DNA of 64,000 bases from an uncultured Azospirillum sp. Its GTDB lineage: Bacteria; Pseudomonadota; Alphaproteobacteria; RF32; CAG-239. Of this stretch, positions 45,160 to 52,935 are shown piece by piece; position 1 is the stretch's first letter, and every line of letters begins with the position of its first letter. Location: positions 1 to 64,000 of the forward strand of contig UQAB01000003.1 of NCBI GenBank assembly GCA_900538765.1, in the 5' to 3' direction. Position numbers and translations under genes: made by a program. Below the pieces are notes generated by a model. The model did not search any database. It had not been told where the DNA came from and saw only the letters and a list, made by a program, of their open reading frames with translations.

Positions 45160-45741
45160 ATGGGAAAAGCAATAAATTTGTGTCTTGCAGTTTTATTAGT
45201 TGTTAGCGGATGCGCTTCTTTTGGAGGTCATTCACCTGAAATTAGTAGTTTTCCAGAAACAAATATAAAGCCAACGCTTTTAATTAAAGTAAAATTTCGC
45301 CAATTTATAAATGATGAACCTAATTATATGTTTTCTGAAAACGGACGAGCAATGTTGACCGATAAGGTAATTGAAAGATTTAATATGTCAAATATGTTTG
45401 GTAGCGTTGGAGATGATATAAAAAATCCGGAATACACTTTAGAAGTAAATATTGAAAATAGGGGTGATGCCAGTATGATTATGGCATTTTTAACAGGGCT
45501 TTCTCTATATATTATACCAAGTTGTGCAACCGATGATTATAAATTGGAGGCTAAGTTAATTAATAACAAAACAGAAAAAGTAAATAAAATTGCTATGAAA
45601 GACTCTATAACAACATGCCAACAGCTTCTCTTGTTGTTTGTGATGCCGTTTAAATTTCCGATATCAGAAATTAAAACAATGCAAGATAACTTTGTTGACA
45701 ATCTTGCTTTAAATGTAAATGAAGCAATTCAGAGAAACTGA
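45160..45741 (+). CDS. lipoprotein, unknown
   Basis: The 193-residue precursor has the lipoprotein signal MGKAINLCLAVLLVVSGC with lipobox VSGC. A short hydrophobic segment (about 108-120) and no catalytic pattern are visible in the mature part. AGGAGG precedes the ATG. It is the second gene of the lipoprotein operon and ends before a perfect bidirectional terminator. Base composition is more AT-rich than the qse operon. Confidence 0.78.
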   Translation: MGKAINLCLAVLLVVSGCASFGGHSPEISSFPETNIKPTLLIKVKFRQFINDEPNYMFSENGRAMLTDKVIERFNMSNMFGSVGDDIKNPEYTLEVNIENRGDASMIMAFLTGLSLYIIPSCATDDYKLEAKLINNKTEKVNKIAMKDSITTCQQLLLLFVMPFKFPISEIKTMQDNFVDNLALNVNEAIQRN

Positions 45742-45751
45742 TTAACAAAAT

Positions 45752-45781
45752 AAGGAAAACACAAAGTTTTGTGTTTTCCTT
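45752..45781. terminator. bidirectional terminator
   Basis: A perfect 14-bp stem AAGGAAAACACAAA/TTTGTGTTTTCCTT with a 2-nt central gap, between the lipoprotein operon and the SMR genes. Confidence 0.88.
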
Positions 45782-45791
45782 ATTACATATT

Positions 45792-46106
45792 TTAAGAAAC
45801 GATTTTCAGGCCGACAACGCCGACAATAATTAAACCGACGCTGACGATTCGTGACAGTTTTCGGCTTTCTCCGAAGAAAATCATGTTGACAATAACGGCG
45901 CCAGCTGTTCCCAGTCCCATCCAGGTGGCGTAAGCAATGCTCATGTCCAGATACGTCAGGGAAAAATATAGAAATAAATATGAAAGCGCAAAACCGCAGG
46001 CAAAGAGCGCCAGATTTGTCAGATTTTTCTTCCGGCTGAAAAGTTTTAGACCGATAACTCCGAAAATTTCCAAAGCCGAGGCGATAAAAACATAGATCCA
46101 TCCCAT
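45792..46106 (-). CDS. small multidrug resistance (SMR) family exporter, subunit 2
   Basis: A 104-residue protein with four membrane helices and the essential membrane Glu (position 13, SALEIFGVIGLK), and the WMGLGTAGAVIV segment typical of SMR. SMR proteins are proton antiporters for cationic compounds or guanidinium. It follows another SMR gene by 5 nt, suggesting a heterodimeric pump (as EbrAB, YkkCD or MdtIJ). No guanidine riboswitch was seen upstream. Confidence 0.87.
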   Translation of the reverse strand: MGWIYVFIASALEIFGVIGLKLFSRKKNLTNLALFACGFALSYLFLYFSLTYLDMSIAYATWMGLGTAGAVIVNMIFFGESRKLSRIVSVGLIIVGVVGLKIVS

Positions 46107-46111
46107 TTTTT

Positions 46112-46435
46112 TTACTCCTTTCCGGCACCTGAAGTTTCATTCTCCGCCAGTTTCAGACTGATGACGCCGATAATGAGAATGGCAATGAAAAAGCCTTTGG
46201 CCAATGAAAATTCAACATGAAACAACAGCGTGTCCATCAGAGCCGTGCAAATTGTACCGACAGCGGAAAAAATAGCGTAAACCGTTCCTGTCTGAATGCT
46301 TTCGCAGGCTTTTTCCAGAAAATAAAAATCAGTGACAATGATAACGGCGATAATTGAAAAATGGAACCAGTTTTCCGCGGCATTAAAGCCATATATCCAA
46401 AGAAGTTCGAAAATACATGTCAAAATGACATACAT
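46112..46435 (-). CDS. small multidrug resistance (SMR) family exporter, subunit 1
   Basis: A 107-residue, four-helix SMR protein retaining the membrane Glu (about position 10, IFELLWIYG) and the SIQTGTVYAIFSAVGTI segment. It has a charged C-terminal tail (ENETSGAGKE). It is first in the two-gene unit; heterodimer formation with the downstream protein is inferred from pairing. Confidence 0.86.
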   Translation of the reverse strand: MYVILTCIFELLWIYGFNAAENWFHFSIIAVIIVTDFYFLEKACESIQTGTVYAIFSAVGTICTALMDTLLFHVEFSLAKGFFIAILIIGVISLKLAENETSGAGKE

Positions 46436-46547
46436 CCATCCCTTGCTAATTTTTTTTCTCCTTTTTTAATAATATAACAATTAAAATTATAACAGGAGAG
46501 GGAAGATTCGTCAACGCCTCCTTATGACAAACAAGAATAATGCAAAG

Positions 46548-46919
46548 TTATCTCTCGTTGTATGTCGAGGAGGTGTAGAACTGCAGTTCAGCCGGCGTAA
46601 ACGAAATTGAGTGCGTGTCGGAGGTCACTCTCATTGTTATGGTTTCTTCGGTCTTTCCGCTTGCAGCAATAGTAGCGTCCGTAAAACGTTCAATATTGTT
46701 TTTAATTGCTTCGTCAAAATCCAGCGGTTTTTTCTTGGCTTTCATAAAACTGTCCAACAGTTTTTTTGCCATAACGCCGGCAACGGCGCCGACCACCGGA
46801 TTTCCAAAAGCAGCACCAACGGCGGCGCCGGAAATCTCAGGGAGATAATCTTTGGCTTTTTCTGAGATTTTTTTTATTCTTTGACGCAGTTTTTCGCGCC
46901 TTTCTTCATCATTTTCCAT
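46548..46919 (-). CDS. hypothetical 123-aa protein with a Gly/Ala hydrophobic segment
   Basis: No family recognised. After a highly charged N-terminal helix (about 1-30) comes an Ala/Gly hydrophobic hairpin (ISGAAVGAAFGNPVVGAVAG, about 32-51), then a charged region and a beta-like C-terminus. The ATG at 46919 was chosen because GAGG sits 7 nt upstream. Membrane association is possible. Confidence 0.62.
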   Translation of the reverse strand: MENDEERREKLRQRIKKISEKAKDYLPEISGAAVGAAFGNPVVGAVAGVMAKKLLDSFMKAKKKPLDFDEAIKNNIERFTDATIAASGKTEETITMRVTSDTHSISFTPAELQFYTSSTYNER

Positions 46920-47029
46920 ATCAGCCTCACACTTTACCCACAACTAATATGAATTATATATTTTTTTGACAAAAAAATCAAGAGCCTATTTGCAGAAACG
47001 GAATATAAAATCAAATAAGGATTTGATAA

Positions 47030-47134
47030 ATGGAACAAAATATAAATATTTCACAAGGCAAAAGGAAAATTTTCATGAAAATGGCTGATTTTGAAGCGTA
47101 TGCGGTAAAGCATAAATTAATTAAACCCTCTTGA
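47030..47134 (+). CDS. possible 34-aa small protein
   Basis: An ATG with AAGGA 8 nt upstream opens a 34-codon reading frame (starts MEQNINISQGK, ends KLIKPS). It is basic and unrelated to anything recognised. It fills part of the gap between the 123-aa gene and the ygiB-like promoter, which overlaps its stop codon. It may be an open frame without function. Confidence 0.3.
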   Translation: MEQNINISQGKRKIFMKMADFEAYAVKHKLIKPS

Positions 47135-47158
47135 CACTTGTATTTTTGTAGATAGAAT
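47131..47158 (+). promoter_or_regulatory. promoter of the ygiB/ygiC-like pair
   Basis: Consensus -35 TTGACA (47131-47136) and -10 TAGAAT (47153-47158), spacing 16 nt, about 45 nt before the ATG at 47205. Confidence 0.6.
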
Positions 47159-47204
47159 AAGCGGGAAAATCAATTATTTTGTCTAATAATTAAACTTAAA
47201 AATT

Positions 47205-47612
47205 ATGAAAAAGGTAAATTTTTTACTGGCCGCCAGTCTGGCGCTTCTTGTTTCCTGTACACAAAAGGATCAGCTTCCCGAAAATCCGAAAGATAAACAG
47301 GAATATCGGGATTCAAACGGAAATTCATGGATTTGGAATGCTTTGCTGATGCGCTGGGCTTTAATGCCGTCAACAACATCAGGCGTCGCTTCTTCTCCGG
47401 CATATTTTTATTATCCGGGGAACAATAGCTGGACAAATGCCAACGGTGTTAAAGTCGAACCACCGTCAACCGTAAACAAGTCAACTTACAGTTCGGTCAA
47501 GCCAAATTCAAGCCGCAGCGGTTCTTCTTACGGAAAAAGCGGCAGCAAGCCGTCTTCGGGAAAAGGTTTTGGCAGCAGCGTCAGTCGTCCGTCACATTCA
47601 TTTGGAGCTTAA
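47205..47612 (+). CDS. YgiB-like short lipoprotein
   Basis: A 135-residue precursor with lipoprotein signal MKKVNFLLAASLALLVSC (lipobox LVSC). The mature part is Ser/Gly/Pro-rich; the end GKGFGSSVSRPS resembles the GGFGESVAKQS tail of E. coli YgiB, and SPAYFYYPGNNSW echoes its SPAYGKYTD. It is 12 nt upstream of a YgiC-like gene, the same order as ygiB-ygiC. It is shorter than YgiB (about 220 aa), so the match is tentative. Confidence 0.68.
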   Translation: MKKVNFLLAASLALLVSCTQKDQLPENPKDKQEYRDSNGNSWIWNALLMRWALMPSTTSGVASSPAYFYYPGNNSWTNANGVKVEPPSTVNKSTYSSVKPNSSRSGSSYGKSGSKPSSGKGFGSSVSRPSHSFGA

Positions 47613-47624
47613 AATAAACTGATT

Positions 47625-48731
47625 ATGGAAAGATGTTTATGTACGCCGCGCCAAAATTACCGGAATATTATTGAAAATCAGGGCTTTGGTTTTCATGAGG
47701 ATTACTGGTTGGAGAATGCTTATTACCGGATGACGCTGTCAGAAGTTAAGGAGCTGGAAAAGGCAACTAAGGAATGTTACGAAATGTATTGTGCAGCAGC
47801 CGAGGCCTGTTTATATGACAATAAAAGGCTTGAGGCACTGCATATTCCGCTTGAAGTTCGCGAAGCGATAATCAGAAGCTGGGAGGAGGATGATTATTCT
47901 CTGTATGGGCGTTTTGATTTTGCTCTTGTGAACGGAGTTCCCAAACTTTTGGAATTCAATGCCGACACGCCGACTTCCCTGATTGAAGCGTCGCTTATCC
48001 AATGGTTTTGGAAAGAAGATATGTTTCCTGATAACGACCAGTTTAATGGTATTCATGAAGGATTGGTCGCTTCCTGGAAATTTATTGCCGAAAAATACAA
48101 TTGCTGGACATGCTGTTTTGCTTCGGTAACAGATTGCCTTGAAGACAATGCGACGTTGGCTTACCTCATATCAACGGCAGTTGAGGCCGGGGTAACGCCT
48201 TATGAAATGGATATCAGCAGTATTGTTCATGAAAACGGCTCCTTATACGCGCCGGACGGCAGCCCGATAAACTTTATGTTTAAGCTTTATCCCTGGGAAT
48301 TTATGTTTCGGGAAGATGCTGCCGGTTGCACGACGGAAATGTGTTGGCTGGAACCGCTTTGGAAAGCTTTAATGTCTAACAAGGCAATGCTGCCCATACT
48401 GTATGAAATGTTTCCGCAGTCGCCTTATGTTTTGCCGGCCTATGCCGAACCGGGAAAATTGTCTTCATTTTGTAAAAAGCCGATTTTCTCCCGGGAAGGG
48501 GCTAATGTTGAGTTGGTCAGAAAAGGTCTTGTTCTCGAAAGCTCGGACGGTGAATACGGCGAAGAAGGATATATCTGGCAGGAATTGGTCGATTTGCCCC
48601 GTTACAACGGTGTTTATCCGATTCTCGGAAGCTGGGTGATTGGCGGAGAACCTTGTGGTTTGGGTATCCGGGAAAACACGTCCCGCATTACTGACAATTT
48701 AAGCCATTTTGTTCCGCATATTATAGCCTAA
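47625..48731 (+). CDS. ygiC: glutathionylspermidine synthase-family ATP-grasp protein (YgiC-like)
   Basis: The 368-residue protein has the hallmarks of the GSP-synthetase C-terminal fold: YGRFDFALVNGVPKLLEFNAD (about 102-122, substrate and Mg2+ binding), PTSLIEASLIQWFW, and the C-terminal QELVDLP and GSWVIGGEPCGLGIRE. YgiC and YjfC are ATP-grasp ligases whose peptide or amine substrate is unknown. The stand-alone form lacks the amidase domain of bifunctional Gss. It forms an operon with the ygiB-like gene. Confidence 0.88.
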   Translation: MERCLCTPRQNYRNIIENQGFGFHEDYWLENAYYRMTLSEVKELEKATKECYEMYCAAAEACLYDNKRLEALHIPLEVREAIIRSWEEDDYSLYGRFDFALVNGVPKLLEFNADTPTSLIEASLIQWFWKEDMFPDNDQFNGIHEGLVASWKFIAEKYNCWTCCFASVTDCLEDNATLAYLISTAVEAGVTPYEMDISSIVHENGSLYAPDGSPINFMFKLYPWEFMFREDAAGCTTEMCWLEPLWKALMSNKAMLPILYEMFPQSPYVLPAYAEPGKLSSFCKKPIFSREGANVELVRKGLVLESSDGEYGEEGYIWQELVDLPRYNGVYPILGSWVIGGEPCGLGIRENTSRITDNLSHFVPHIIA

Positions 48732-48744
48732 GCCGGTAAAATTT

Positions 48745-48772
48745 AAAACGACGCAAGAATTTGCGTCGTTTT
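48745..48772. terminator. bidirectional terminator
   Basis: A perfect 12-bp stem AAAACGACGCAA/TTGCGTCGTTTT followed by T tracts, between the convergent ygiC-like and gpsA genes. Confidence 0.9.
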
Positions 48773-48810
48773 TTGTTTATAGCGATGATTTTTTTTCGCG
48801 ATTTCTGTTT

Positions 48811-49803
48811 CTAAAATCCCTCTTCTTTATAGGGGCGGGACATTAGTTCTTCCATGGCAGACTTTAACGGCAGGGCATGGAACAGAATTTTGTTGATTAC
48901 TTCACAAATCGGCATCTCGATTCCCAAATCTTGAGCGCGTTTCAAAACGGCTTGGGTCGTATAAATGCCTTCAACCGTTCTTGTGTTTTCTTCAATCAGC
49001 TTTTGGGCATGTCCGCAAAGGCCGACTTCGTAACCAAAACTGAAATTTCTGGATTGCGAGCAACTGCATGTCAGAACCAAATCCCCCAGACCGCACATTC
49101 CCATCATTGTGCTGATTGTTCCGCCCAAGGCTTTGGAAAGACGCGTCATTTCATTTAGCCCGCGCGTAATCAGAGCAGCCCGGGCACCATCACCGAGACC
49201 GGCTCCTTCAATCATCCCTGAGGCAATGGCTATGACATTTTTTACGCTGCCGCCGATTTGCGGGGAAATCATGTCAGTTGTTGTATAGGGGCGAAAATAA
49301 GGCGTCGCCAGCATTTGTGTTAAACGGGCGGAAATACTGTTCTCGGCACAGGCAATCGTAACAGAAGTAAGCTTTTGCCGTGCAATATCGACAGCAAAGC
49401 CGGGGCCGGATAAAATGGCGGTTGTCAAGCCGGGAACCTCTTCCTGTACCGCTTCCGAGAGCATTTTTCCCGTTTCGGCCTCAATACCTTTGGCGCATAG
49501 AACAATAACGGTTTCTTTCTTTGCAAAGGGTTTTATTTGCCGGAGAATTTGCCTTGTTGCCTGTGCGGACACGGTTAACAGGACAATATCTGAAAAGTCA
49601 AAAATCCGGCGAATGTCGGATGTTGCCTTAATCGCATCTGGCAGCGGAATATTCGGCAGACATTTGTTGATGTGTTTTTGGTTGATACTGTCAACAACAT
49701 CTTCTTTTCGATCCCAACACAAAATCTCGTTACCGGCGCGAGCTGCCGTCAGAGCCAGCGCTGTTCCGAAAATCCCTGTTCCGGCAATTCCGATTTTTTT
49801 CAT
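48811..49803 (-). CDS. gpsA: glycerol-3-phosphate dehydrogenase [NAD(P)+]
   Basis: The 330-residue cytosolic enzyme has the N-terminal dinucleotide motif GIAGTGIFGTALA, the LSGPGFAVDIA stretch, KNVIAIASGMIEGAGLGDGARAAL in two adjoining parts containing the catalytic Lys (about 190), and MMGMCGLGDLVLTC. It makes sn-glycerol 3-phosphate from dihydroxyacetone phosphate for phospholipids. The ATG two codons into the longest frame is used, with AAGGAG 6 nt upstream. Confidence 0.95.
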   Translation of the reverse strand: MKKIGIAGTGIFGTALALTAARAGNEILCWDRKEDVVDSINQKHINKCLPNIPLPDAIKATSDIRRIFDFSDIVLLTVSAQATRQILRQIKPFAKKETVIVLCAKGIEAETGKMLSEAVQEEVPGLTTAILSGPGFAVDIARQKLTSVTIACAENSISARLTQMLATPYFRPYTTTDMISPQIGGSVKNVIAIASGMIEGAGLGDGARAALITRGLNEMTRLSKALGGTISTMMGMCGLGDLVLTCSCSQSRNFSFGYEVGLCGHAQKLIEENTRTVEGIYTTQAVLKRAQDLGIEMPICEVINKILFHALPLKSAMEELMSRPYKEEGF

Positions 49804-49859
49804 AAGCATCTCCTTGTTTTATTGATTCTATTTGTATAAAACAAAACTTACCGCCACGC

Positions 49860-50168
49860 TTAATAATCCCACTGATGATGCTTTAGGTCAATATGGGTGT
49901 CATCTTTCAGAGTGATGCCTTCTTGGGCGAGAAGATATTTTTGGTTGTCCCAGCCGGGAACTAGCCTGCCGCAGTGGTTGACAATCCTGTGGCAAGGGTA
50001 GTCGCCGTAATATTCTGCCCGACTGAGAACCTTGCCGACAAGACGGGAATTTTTCTCCCGCCCGATTAGTCTTGCAATCTGTCCGTAGGTTGCAACTTTC
50101 CCTTCCGGAACTTCCTCTACGGCAGATAATATTTCGTAAGCTAAATCATCATCTAATATTTTTTTCAT
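49860..50168 (-). CDS. short MGMT-family protein (alkyltransferase-like, DNA-binding domain only)
   Basis: A 102-residue protein consisting only of the methyltransferase DNA-binding domain: VPEGKVATYGQIARLIG and DYPCHRIVNHCGRLVPGW. The PCHR cysteine is kept, whereas classical alkyltransferase-like (ATL) proteins have Trp there, so it may still transfer alkyl groups or act as damage sensor. It lies next to the YGYNAHGDYVP repeat gene; a full-length paralog (ogt) is 0.6 kb away. Confidence 0.83.
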   Translation of the reverse strand: MKKILDDDLAYEILSAVEEVPEGKVATYGQIARLIGREKNSRLVGKVLSRAEYYGDYPCHRIVNHCGRLVPGWDNQKYLLAQEGITLKDDTHIDLKHHQWDY

Positions 50169-50212
50169 CTGTATTTTCCTGAAACATGAGATTCGGCTGT
50201 CAAAAATGTTTG

Positions 50213-50638
50213 TCAGTCGCCAAAAAACATGGGCGCATAATCGCCTTGCGCATTATAACCGTAATTAATACGGTTGTTGCCGACGGATGAGGGGACATAG
50301 TCACCATGGGCATTATAGCCGTAATTTATATTATCGTTGCCGACGGCGGTCGGTACGTAATCACCATGCGCGTTGTAACCATAATTAATGCGGTTATTGC
50401 CAACAGAAGTTGGAACATAATCTCCGTGAGCGTTATAGCCATAGTCAATATTATCATTACCGATAGCGGTAGGAACATAATCGCCATGGGCGTTGTAACC
50501 GTAAGTAACTTTTTTTCCGTCAATTTCCGTTGGGACATAATCGCCGTGCGCATTGTATCCATAAACAATATTTCCGGCTTTGGCTGCTTCTGTAAAAAAC
50601 ACCAAAGAAACAAACACTATTGAAATAAGAATTTTCAT
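50213..50638 (-). CDS. secreted tandem-repeat protein (six YGYNAHGDYVP units)
   Basis: The 141-residue precursor has a signal peptide (MKILISIVFVSLVFFTEAAKA). The whole mature part is six repeats, each YGYNAHGDYVP plus a 9-residue spacer, mostly of the form T/S-x-x-G-N-x-x-I-x (20-residue period); the last unit is altered to YGYNAQGDYAP. The aromatic/Gly/Asn/His content suggests a beta or beta-roll repeat, maybe metal- or surface-binding. No family recognised. No cysteine. GGAG-like sequence precedes the ATG. At DNA level the repeats diverge at third codon positions, so the repeat is kept at protein level. Confidence 0.82.
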   Translation of the reverse strand: MKILISIVFVSLVFFTEAAKAGNIVYGYNAHGDYVPTEIDGKKVTYGYNAHGDYVPTAIGNDNIDYGYNAHGDYVPTSVGNNRINYGYNAHGDYVPTAVGNDNINYGYNAHGDYVPSSVGNNRINYGYNAQGDYAPMFFGD

Positions 50639-50773
50639 TTCCGGCTCCTCTCCTGAATGTCAAGATGTTATCTTTATTTCGGAAAATAATCAATATGTTA
50701 TCTTGCTCATTGAGGTTTAAATAAAAATAATATAAACTCTTTAAAAATATAATTTTTGGAAAATGAAAAAATT

Positions 50774-51307
50774 ATGCAGTACACGAATAAATACCAATCT
50801 CCTCTGGGAGAAATATTGTTGGCGGCTGACGAAAAGGGGCTGACAGGTTTGTGGTTTAAAGGCCAAAAATATTTTGCATTATACTTAGATAAGGAACACG
50901 AAGAAAAAAATCTGTCGGTTTTAAAAGATGCAAAACGGTGGCTGGATATATATTTTTCAGGCAAAGAACCAAACTTCAAATTACCGCTCCATTTTACGGG
51001 AAGCCCTTTTCAAAACGAAGTTTGGGAAATTTTATATTCCATCCCTTATGGAAAAACGATGACTTATGGAGAAATTGCACAAATTCTTGCTAAGAAAAAA
51101 GGATTAGTTCAAATGTCTGCTCAGGCGGTCGGCTGTGCTGTAGGGCGTAATGAAATATCAATCATAGTGCCATGCCACCGGGTTGTTGGGAGTTCCGGCA
51201 GCCTTACGGGTTATGCCGGAGGAATTAATAAAAAGATAGAATTACTCAAACTTGAAGGAGCATGGCAGGATAAATTTTTTATTCCCCAAAAAAGCACCGC
51301 TCCTTAA
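50774..51307 (+). CDS. ogt: methylated-DNA--[protein]-cysteine S-methyltransferase
   Basis: The 177-residue repair protein has an N-terminal RNase H-like domain (about 1-85), then IPYGKTMTYGEIAQILA and the active-site motif IVPCHRVVGSSGSLTGYAGG with the acceptor Cys (about 136). It removes methyl groups from O6-methylguanine by suicide transfer. The ATG at 50774 (MQYTNKYQSPLG) is preferred to an upstream TTG; neither has a strong ribosome site. It is the last conventional gene before the accessory island. Confidence 0.9.
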   Translation: MQYTNKYQSPLGEILLAADEKGLTGLWFKGQKYFALYLDKEHEEKNLSVLKDAKRWLDIYFSGKEPNFKLPLHFTGSPFQNEVWEILYSIPYGKTMTYGEIAQILAKKKGLVQMSAQAVGCAVGRNEISIIVPCHRVVGSSGSLTGYAGGINKKIELLKLEGAWQDKFFIPQKSTAP

Positions 51308-51329
51308 AAGCCGAAAATAATAACATAAT

Positions 51330-51573
51330 CGACTATAGTCATCTGACTAAGTAAGGTCTGATAACGCTCAAATACTTGGCTGGCTTGCTTTTGATGTCAG
51401 ACCAGATATGGAATTTTCTGAACAACGACAAAAAACAGAAGGTTTTAAAATTACTTTGTTCGGAAATTTTATTAGATGGTAAAAATGTAGATATTTCAAT
51501 AAGAAAACCTATTTTAGCACTGGCTAAAATAGGCTCTTGTCAAGTTTGGCAGGAAGAAAGAACAATATTCTAA
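51330..51573 (+). pseudogene. C-terminal fragment of a large serine recombinase
   Basis: It encodes the same C-terminal tail as 52447-52713 (TLKYLAGLLLMSDQIWNFL and following), but a C-to-T change makes a TAA stop at 51352-51354 where the other copy has CAA, and the reading frame before it is missing. It is dead. Confidence 0.85.
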
Positions 51574-51670
51574 GCAGAATTTAATTATAAATTATGAGCT
51601 GTTTCTTGAGCACCGTAAAGAAATTCTCATTATGAAGGAATGTCTTATGCTGATTAAAATGACAATTTAG

Positions 51671-51801
51671 TTACTTCACCACACTGCATTCATCTATTAA
51701 AATTAGTTTTTTGTTTTCTTTCGCGATATCTTTCAGATGCTTTGTAAATCCGCTTTTTGAAAATATGCCGTAGGTTAAATCATACCCTTTGAAATCGTCA
51801 A
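51671..51801 (-). pseudogene. C-terminal fragment of the AAA ATPase gene
   Basis: It repeats the last 43 codons of the gene at 52805-54205 on the minus strand (stop TAA at 51673-51671) and is cut at 51801 by the duplication junction. Confidence 0.82.
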
Positions 51802-52713
51802 GCCGCAGATTTCGGGCTTAAGATGAAGACCAGTAAGAAGCTTCATAAACAGACTATCCGCGGAATATTAAGCAACCGTTTTTATATCGGGGAAATGTAT
51901 AGCGGCGGGCAATATTATCCGCATTGTTATCCGCGGCTGACGGACAGTTATACGTTTGAACGGTGTCAGGAAATTTTGGAAGGTAAGGCAAATCATAAGG
52001 TGCAGAAGCATGAATATGTATTTAAAGGACTGGTTCGTTGTAAAAACTGCGGTGGTGTTGTTTCAACTGACATCAATGTACATTCGGCGAAAAAGAAGGG
52101 CGGAGAAAAAATCGTTTATAAATACCTTTTTTGTCCGCAATGCGGCGGCTATCGGACGAGAGAGGAAAATGGGGTTGAAAAAGTGAGAGAGGCATTAAAA
52201 ACGCTTAAAAACATGCCTAAAAGCGTTGTCGAGAAATTGGTTGCTTGTTTGGATGAAGAAATTTACAAAGACCATAAAATGGAAATAGAAGCCAAGAAGG
52301 CATTGGACAGGCAGATTGCCGGTTTTGCCGAAAAGGAAAGCCGATTGATAGACTTGTTTACGGGAGGCAGTATTACACAGGATTTATATACCAAAAAACT
52401 AACCGAATACAGACAGGATAAGAAAAAACTGGAAGAGAGATTAACCGACTATAGTCATCTGACTAAGCAAGGTCTGATAACGCTCAAATACTTGGCTGGC
52501 TTGCTTTTGATGTCAGACCAGATATGGAATTTTCTGAACAACGACAAAAAACAGCAGGTTTTAAAATTACTTTGTTCGGAAATTTTATTAGACGGTAAAA
52601 ATGTAGATATTTCAATAAGAAAGCCTATCTTAGCACTGGCTAAAATAGGCTCTTCTCCAGTCTGGCTGGAAGAAAGGGCAATTTACATGGCAAAATTTAA
52701 TTATAAATTATGA
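51802..52713 (+). pseudogene. large serine recombinase lacking its catalytic domain
   Basis: The readable protein has the 'recombinase' domain (GLKMKTSKKLHKQTIRGIL, NRFYIGEMY), a zinc ribbon with four cysteines (CKNCGG and CPQCGG), and the C-terminal coiled coil (about 160-210). The N-terminal resolvase domain with its active-site serine is missing; the frame is open back to the duplication junction at 51802, with the first ATG at 51823. Large serine recombinases integrate phages and mobilisable elements; this one cannot recombine DNA alone. Confidence 0.85.
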
Positions 52714-52935
52714 GCTGTTTCTTGAGCACCGTGAAGAAATTCTCATTATGAAGGAATGTCTTGTACTGATTAAGAACTTGACGGAAAATGAAATGACAAT
52801 TTAGTTACTTCACCACACTGCATTCATCTATTAAAATGAGTTTTTTGTTTTCTTTTACGATGTCTCTCAAATGCTTTGTAAATCCGCTCTTTGAAAATAT
52901 GCCGTAGGTTAAATCATACCCTTTGAAATCGTCAA
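52446..52935 (+). repeat. right copy of the tandem duplication
   Basis: The intact counterpart of 51330-51801. It covers the 3' end of the recombinase remnant and the last part of the convergent ATPase gene. Confidence 0.88.

Larger units (their letters stand above)
51330..51801 (+). repeat. decayed left copy of a tandem duplication
   Basis: This segment repeats 52446-52935 in the same orientation with about 90 percent or more identity by eye, offset 1116 nt at the left end, with an 18-nt deletion in this copy near 51660. It contains the 3' end of the serine recombinase and the 3' end of the oppositely oriented ATPase gene. At 51801/51802 it jumps straight to recombinase-internal sequence, the expected junction of a tandem duplication whose unit is about 51802-52935. 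Confidence 0.88.

Noticed and set aside
46112..46550. Guanidine riboswitch upstream of the SMR pair
   Set aside because: The upstream gap is short and AT-rich with no conserved guanidine aptamer sequence.
50213..50638. CRISPR-like array
   Set aside because: The periodic 60-nt DNA pattern is a coding repeat: it stays in frame, has a signal peptide and ribosome site, and units vary at third codon positions. Spacers are themselves repetitive.
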